Notes under the pieces: generated by a model | The model's input: only the letters and a program-made list of their open reading frames with translations | Databases searched by the model: none | What the model was told of the DNA's origin: nothing | Shown: positions 58,085 through 64,000 of the stretch, in pieces | Layout of the letters: each line of letters starts with the position of its first letter | Position numbering within the stretch: the stretch's first letter is position 1 | Origin: Stomorhina lunata | Lineage: Eukaryota > Arthropoda > Insecta > Diptera > Rhiniidae | Direction of reading: 5' to 3' | DNA length: 64,000 nucleotides | Assembly (NCBI GenBank): GCA_933228675.1 | Contig: OW121741.1 | Span: 117,340,834 to 117,404,833 of the forward strand | Translations under genes and position numbers: made by a program

Positions 58085-61000
58085 AATTTGTCAAAAATTT
58101 TCAACTTTGATAGGAAATTTTTCAAAAATTTCTTATATTTATAGGAAATTTTTCAAAAATTTCTTATATTTATAGAAAATTTTTGAAAAATTTCCTATAT
58201 TTATAGGATATTTTTCAAAAAATTCCTATATTTACAGGAAATTTTTCAAAAAATTCCTATATTTACAGGAAATTTTTTAAAAATTTCCTATTTATATAGG
58301 AAATTTTTCAAAAATTTCCTATTTTTATAGGAAATTTTTCAAAAATTTCCTATTTTTATAGGAAATTTTTCAAAAATTTCCTATTTTTATAGGAAATTTT
58401 TCAAAAATTTCCTATTTTTATAGGAAGTTTTTCAAAAATTTCCTATTTTAATAGGAAATTTTTCAAAAATTTCCTATTTTTATAGGAAATTTTTCCAAAA
58501 ATTTCCTATTTTTATAGGAAATTTTTCAAAAATTTCCTATTTTTATAGGAAATTTTTCAAAAATTTCCTATTTTTATAGGAAATTTTTCAAAAATTTCCT
58601 ATTTTTATAGGAAATTTTTCAAAAATTTCCTATTTTTATAGGAAATTTTTCAAAAATTTCCTATTTTTATAGGAAATTTTTCAAAAATTTCCTATTTTTA
58701 TAGGAAATTTTTCAAAAATTTCCTATTTTTATAGGAAATTTTTCAAAAATTTCCTATTTTTATAGGAAATTTTTCAAAAATTTCCTATTTTTATAGGAAA
58801 TTTTTCAAAAATTTCCTATTTTTATAGGAAATTTTTCAAAAATTTCCTATTTTTATAGGAAATTTTTCAAAAATTTCCTATTTTTATATAAAATTTTTCA
58901 AAAATTTCCTATTTTTATAGGAAATTTTTCAAAAATTTCCTATTTTTATAGGAAATTTTTCAAAAATTTCCTATTTTTATAGGAAATTTTTCAAAAATTT
59001 CCTATTTTTATAGGAAATTTTTCAAAAATTTCCTATTTTTATAGGAAATTTTTCAAAAATTTCCTATTTTTATAGGAAATTTTTCAAAAATTTCCTATTT
59101 TTATAGGAAATTTTTCAAAAATTTCCTATTTTTATAGGAAATTTTTCAAAAATTTCCTATTTTTATAGGAAATTTTTCAAAAATTTCCTATTTTTATAGG
59201 AAATTTTTCAAAAATTTCCTATTTTTATAGGAAATTTTTCAAAAATTTCCTATTTTTATAGGAAATTTTTCAAAAATTTCCTATTTTTATAGGAAATTTT
59301 TCAAAAATTTCCTATTTTTATAGGAAATTTTTCAAAAATTTCCTATTTTTATAGGAAATTTTTCAAAAATTTCCTATTTTTATAGGAAATTTTTCAAAAA
59401 TTTCCTATTTTTATAGGAAATTTTTCAAAAATTTCCTATTTTTATAGGAAATTTTTCAAAAATTTCCTATTTTTATAGGAAATTTTTCAAAAATTTCCTA
59501 TTTTTATAGGAAATTTTTCAAAAATTTCCTATTTTTATAGAAAATTTTTCAAAAATTTCCTATTTTTATAGGAAATTTTTCAAAAATTTCCTATTTTTAT
59601 AGGAAATTTTTCAAAAATTTCCTATTTTTATAGGAAATTTTTCAAAAATTTCCTATTTTTATAGGAAATTTTTCAAAAATTTCCTATTTTTATAAGAAAA
59701 TTTTCCAAAAATTTCCTATTATTATAGGAAATTTTTCAAAAATTTCCTATTTTTATAGGAAATTTTTCAAAAATTTCCTATTTTTATAGGAAATTTTTCA
59801 AAAATTTCCTATTTTTATAGGAAATTTTTCAAAAATTTCCTATTTTTATAGGAAATTTTTCAAAAATTTCCTATTTTTATAGGAAATTTTTCAAAAATTT
59901 CCTATTTTTACAGGAAATTTTCCAAAAATTTCCTATTTTTATAGGAAATTTTTCAAAAATTTCCTATTTTTATAGGAAATTTTTCAAAAATTTCCTATTT
60001 TTATAGGAAATTTTTCAAAAATTTCCTATTTTTATAGGAAATTTTTCAAAAATTTCCTATTTTTATAGGAAATTTTTCAAAAATTTCCTATTTTTATAGG
60101 AAATTTTTCAAAAATTTCCTATTTTTATAGGAAATTTTTCAAAAATTTCCTATTTTTATAGGAAATTTTTCAAAAATTTCCTATTTTTATAGGAAATTTT
60201 TCAAAAATTTCCTATTTTTATAGGAAATTTTTCAAAAATTTCCTATTTTTATAGGAAATTTTTCAAAAATTTCCTATTTTTATAGGAAATTTTTCAAAAA
60301 TTTCCTATTTTTATAGGAAATTTTTCAAAAATTTCCTATTCTTATAGGAAATTTTTCAAAAATTTCCTATTTTTATAGGAAATTTTTCAAAAATTTCCTA
60401 TTTTTATAGGAAATTTTTCAAAAATTTCCTATTTTTATAGGAAATTTTTCAAAAATTTTCTATTTTTATAGGAAATTTTTCAAAAATTTCCTATTTTTAT
60501 AGGAAATTTTTCAAAAATTTTCTATTTTTATAGGAAATTTTTCAAAAATTTCCTATTTTTATAGGAAATTTTTCAAAAATTTCCTATTTTTATAGGAAAT
60601 TTTTCAAAAATTTCCTATTTTTATAGGAAATTTTTCAAAAATTTCCTATTTTTATAGGAAATTTTTCAAAAATTTCCTATTTTTATAGGAAATTTTTCAA
60701 AAATTTCCTATTTTTATAGGAAATTTTTCAAAAATTTCCTATTTTTATAGGAAATTTTTCAAAAATTTCCTATTTTTATAGGAAATTTTTCAAAAATTTC
60801 CTATTTTTATAGGAAATTTTTCAAAAATTTCCTATTTTTATAGGAAATTTTTCAAAAATTTCCTATTTTTATAGGAAATTTTTCAAAAATTTCCTATTTT
60901 TATAGGAAATTTTTCAAAAATTTCCTATTTTTATAGGAAATTTTTCAAAAATTTCCTATTTTTATAGGAAATTTTTCAAAAATTTCCTATTTTTATAGAA

Positions 61001-61350
61001 AATTTTTCAAAAATTTCCTATTTTTATAGGAAATTTTTCAAAAATTTCCAATTTGTATAGGAAATTTTTCAAAAATTTTCTATTTTTATAGGAAATTTTT
61101 CAAAAATTTCCTATTTTTATACGAAATTTTTCAAAAATTTCCTATTTTTATAGGAAATTTTTCAAAAATTTCCTATTTTTATTCGAAATTTTTCAAAATT
61201 TTCCTATTTTTATACGAAATTTTTCAAAAATTTCCTATTTTTATACGAAATTTTTCAAAATTTTCCTATTTTTATAGGAAATTTTTCAAAATTTTCCTAT
61301 TTTTATAAGAAATTTTTCAAAAATTTCCTATTTTTAAACAAAATTTTTAA
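58085..61350. repeat. 31-bp hairpin minisatellite (about 105 units)
   Basis: Unit of 31 bp (CCTATT at 58753 and 58784): a 26-nt hairpin made of 11-bp arms AAATTTCCTAT and ATAGGAAATTT around TTTT, plus the spacer TTCAA. Extremely uniform from 58300 to 61050. Both edges decayed (58085-58300; 61050-61350, with CGAAATTT variants). Closely related to the 29-bp unit at 36-46 kb, which has ACTTTTTATA where this has CCTATTTTTATA. Confidence 0.97.
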
Positions 61351-62726
61351 AATTTTAAATTTGAAATGCTAATTATCTTAAATCCCCAAATCAAGGATTT
61401 ATATCTAGTCTGCTTAATCATCAGGTTGGGCAAAATTCAACTAAACTTTCGAATGCTTTTTTTGACTAACTTACACATTAAACAGATTTCACAGTTTCAA
61501 CATTTACACAAAACTTTTCCACATCCAAAATTTGATCATGATATTGTAAAATTTTTGTATCATTTCATCTGGTTGCCTCCATTAATATTTACCACAATTC
61601 ACCAGTTTGTGCATGTTGTGGTTTGATTTCATCTTGATTTTGCAATTTAGCATTTTCATACAATTTTCAATTGTAAAGTAAATATTTTCTTTCCCCTCTA
61701 ATTCCCCATCCACTAGAGAATGACAATGATGATTTGGCAACATGTTATGGAAAGTTTTGTATCTAGTAAAAAAGCAAGTATCTAACCATAAGATGGCTCA
61801 TACAAGTGTAGCAACATACATGTGATAGAAAAAAATTTTAATTTAAAAAAACATGGAAAAGTGATGAAAAGTTAAATTTTAAAATTTTTATAAGTTTAAA
61901 ATTTTTCAAAATGAATAGATATTGCTTTTAAAGGTAAAAATTTAACTAAATTTTCTTAATCACAAATTCCTCCATCCAAGCATCTATCGAGAAATCTTAT
62001 GTCATTGTTGGTATCATCACTGGTATTACTTAGAGTAGCACTTTTTTTGTATTTTTTACATCACATTGAACTTTGCGTGTTTCTACATTGATTACCTAAA
62101 CGTGAATAAGCTCTTTTTTTTGATATTTCGTTTTTGCTAAGCTCTCTTAGTTTCCTTATTAGCTTAGGTACTCGCATATTACCAGTAGTTTTAGCATGAT
62201 CCATTACTTTATACCCACAATTTCTTTCCAATCATCTTGGCAACTGTTGCTATACTAGCACATATAATTTATCTTAGTTGTTATTCTCATTTTTTGCAAC
62301 TTCATCATTGTCGTCTTTATTTACACTTACTGTCAAAATACATGTGCTGTTCACATACATACACCCACATTCATACTTATATATATGTTTGTATGGGTAT
62401 ATAAGGAAACCCCCAAATTATATCAACAGCTTTACGTGTTATATTGATGTTGATGTCAATTCATTTGTATTTACAAGCAGACAAGTAATATTACAATGCT
62501 CTTTCATTTATATGGAAGTTGAAATGATATTGGTGTTTCTACCTAGACAAAACTTATCAATATATTGAAAAATTTGCCAGGCAGATAATGAGAAAATATT
62601 TATATATTTCTTTAGCGAATTGGAGTGAGAAATGATATGGTAGTTTATTAGGAACCGCTCAGTTGGAAACCTTATAGTTTGTTATCGATAAAGTCGAAAA
62701 TGCAAGTCAGGCGACCGAAATATAAA
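61351..62726. other. Non-coding AT-rich sequence
   Basis: Two short plus frames (61366-61626, 62278-62568) without recognisable domains. Less repetitive than neighbours; could hold unique host sequence. No RNA gene recognised. Confidence 0.5.
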
Positions 62727-64000
62727 CAAAAAATTTTTCTATAGAAAAATATTTTTATCAAAAATTTTTCTATAGAAAAATATTTTTCTCAAAAATTTTT
62801 CTATAGAAAAATATTTTTCTCAAAAATTTTTCTATAGAAAAATATTTTTATCAAAAATTTTTTTATAGAAAAATATTCTTATCAAAAATTTTTCTATAAA
62901 AAGATATTTAAAAAAAATAGTTTATCAAAAATTTTTCTATAGAAAATTTTTTAATCTAAAATTTTTCTTAAAAGATTTTTTTATCAAAATTTTTTACATA
63001 GAAAAATTTTTCTTATCTAAAAAATGTTAGAAAATTTTTTTTTATCTAAAATTTTTCTAGAGAAAAATTATCTTATCAAAATTTTTTCTATAAAAAAATA
63101 TTTGTATCTAAAATTTTTCTATAGAAAAATATTTTTATCGAAAAAATTTCTATAGAAAAATATTTTTATCGAAAAATTTTCTATAGAAAAATATTTTTCT
63201 ATAGAAATATATTTTTCTCAAAAGTTTATCGAAAATTTTTCTATAAAAAATTTTTTTGTCAAAAATTTTTCTATAAAAAAATATTTTTATCAAAAATTTT
63301 TCTATAGAAAAATATTTTTATCAAAAATTTTTCTATAGAAAAATATTTTTATCAAAAATTTTTCTATAGAAAAATATTTTTATCAAAAATTTTTCTATAG
63401 AAAAATATTTTTATCAAAAATTTTTCTATAGAAAAATATTTTTATCAAAAATTTTTCTATAGAAAAATATTTTTATCAAAAATTTTTCTATAGAAAAATA
63501 TTTTTATCAAAAATTTTTCTATAGAAAAATATTTTTATCAAAAATTTTTCTATAGAAAAATATTTTTATCAAAAATTTTTCTATTGAAAAATATTTTTAT
63601 CAACAATTTTTCTATAGAAAAATATTTTTATCAAAAATTTTTCTATTGAAAAATATTTTTATCAAAAATTTTTCTATAGAAAAATATTTTTATCAAAAAT
63701 TTTTCTATAGAAAAATATTTTTATCAAAAATTTTTCTATAGAAAAATATTTTTATCAAAAATTTTTCTAAAGAAAAATATTTTTATCAAAAATTTTTCTA
63801 TAGAAAAATATTTTTATCAACAATTTTTCTATAGAAAAATATTTTTATCAAAAACTTTTCTATAGAAAAATATTTTTATCAAAACTTTTTCTATAGAAAA
63901 ATATTTTTTTCAAAATTTGTTTTTTTAGAGAAATATTTTTATCGAACATTTTTTTAAAGAAAAATAATTTTATCGAAAACTTTTCCATACAAAAATATTT
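62727..64000. repeat. 31-bp CTATAG minisatellite, right-edge array (at least 41 units)
   Basis: Unit AAAAATTTTTCTATAGAAAA followed by ATATTTTTATC, 31 bp (period read 63426 to 63457), with the perfect palindrome TTTTTCTATAGAAAAA. Left part (62727-63250) diverged; 63260-63890 nearly uniform; the last 100 bp decays again. The array continues to or past the window edge. Confidence 0.96.

Overview
This is a strongly AT-rich eukaryotic window with no recognisable host protein-coding gene. Its repeat content points to a higher (calyptrate-type) fly: degenerate jockey/CR1-like and LOA-like LINE fragments, many short Helentron/DINE-1/mini-me-like elements with (GTCY)n microsatellites, piggyBac-like ends flanked by TTAA, a tRNA-derived SINE, and two solo LTRs. 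The species cannot be named from this window. It could be a very large intron, an intergenic desert or the edge of heterochromatin.

Layout. 0-12.9 kb is a transposon graveyard: a LINE 3' end at the left edge; one Helentron-like copy (3.2-7.6 kb) split by a TA-flanked TIR element and by a TTAA-flanked piggyBac-like element that itself carries a LINE fragment; a LOA-like LINE tail; an 11.4 kb foldback palindrome; and short Helentron-like ends. 12.9-20.2 kb holds two arrays of a 31-bp palindromic minisatellite. 22-24.2 kb holds Helentron-like copies nested in a degenerate array plus a TIR remnant. 24.3-25.1 kb holds a piggyBac-like end and a SINE. 26.3-29.8 kb holds two arrays of a GC-richer repeat built on GACTATAGTC. 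31.6-34.1 kb holds a solo LTR and two Helentron-like copies. 35.6-46.5 kb is two copies of a TIR-bounded element in opposite orientation, each filled with a 29-bp tandem repeat (about 84 and 194 units). 47-52 kb holds SINEs, a long (GTCT)n tract, a second solo LTR and two head-to-head Helentron-like copies. 53.6-57.1 kb is another CTATAG array interrupted by a 519-bp element with 170-bp inverted repeats. 58.1-61.3 kb and 62.7-64 kb hold two more 31-bp arrays; the last runs off the window.

Overall point. About a third of the window is minisatellite. Nearly all arrays, including ones with no other similarity, are built on a CTATAG or TATAGG core inside a palindrome or hairpin, and most use a 31-bp unit (about three helical turns). 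Several arrays are inside or directly against inverted-repeat transposons. The main hypothesis is that foldback-like and Helentron-like elements seeded and spread these palindromic minisatellites. Array copy numbers are coordinate spans divided by unit length; boundaries of decayed repeats are approximate.
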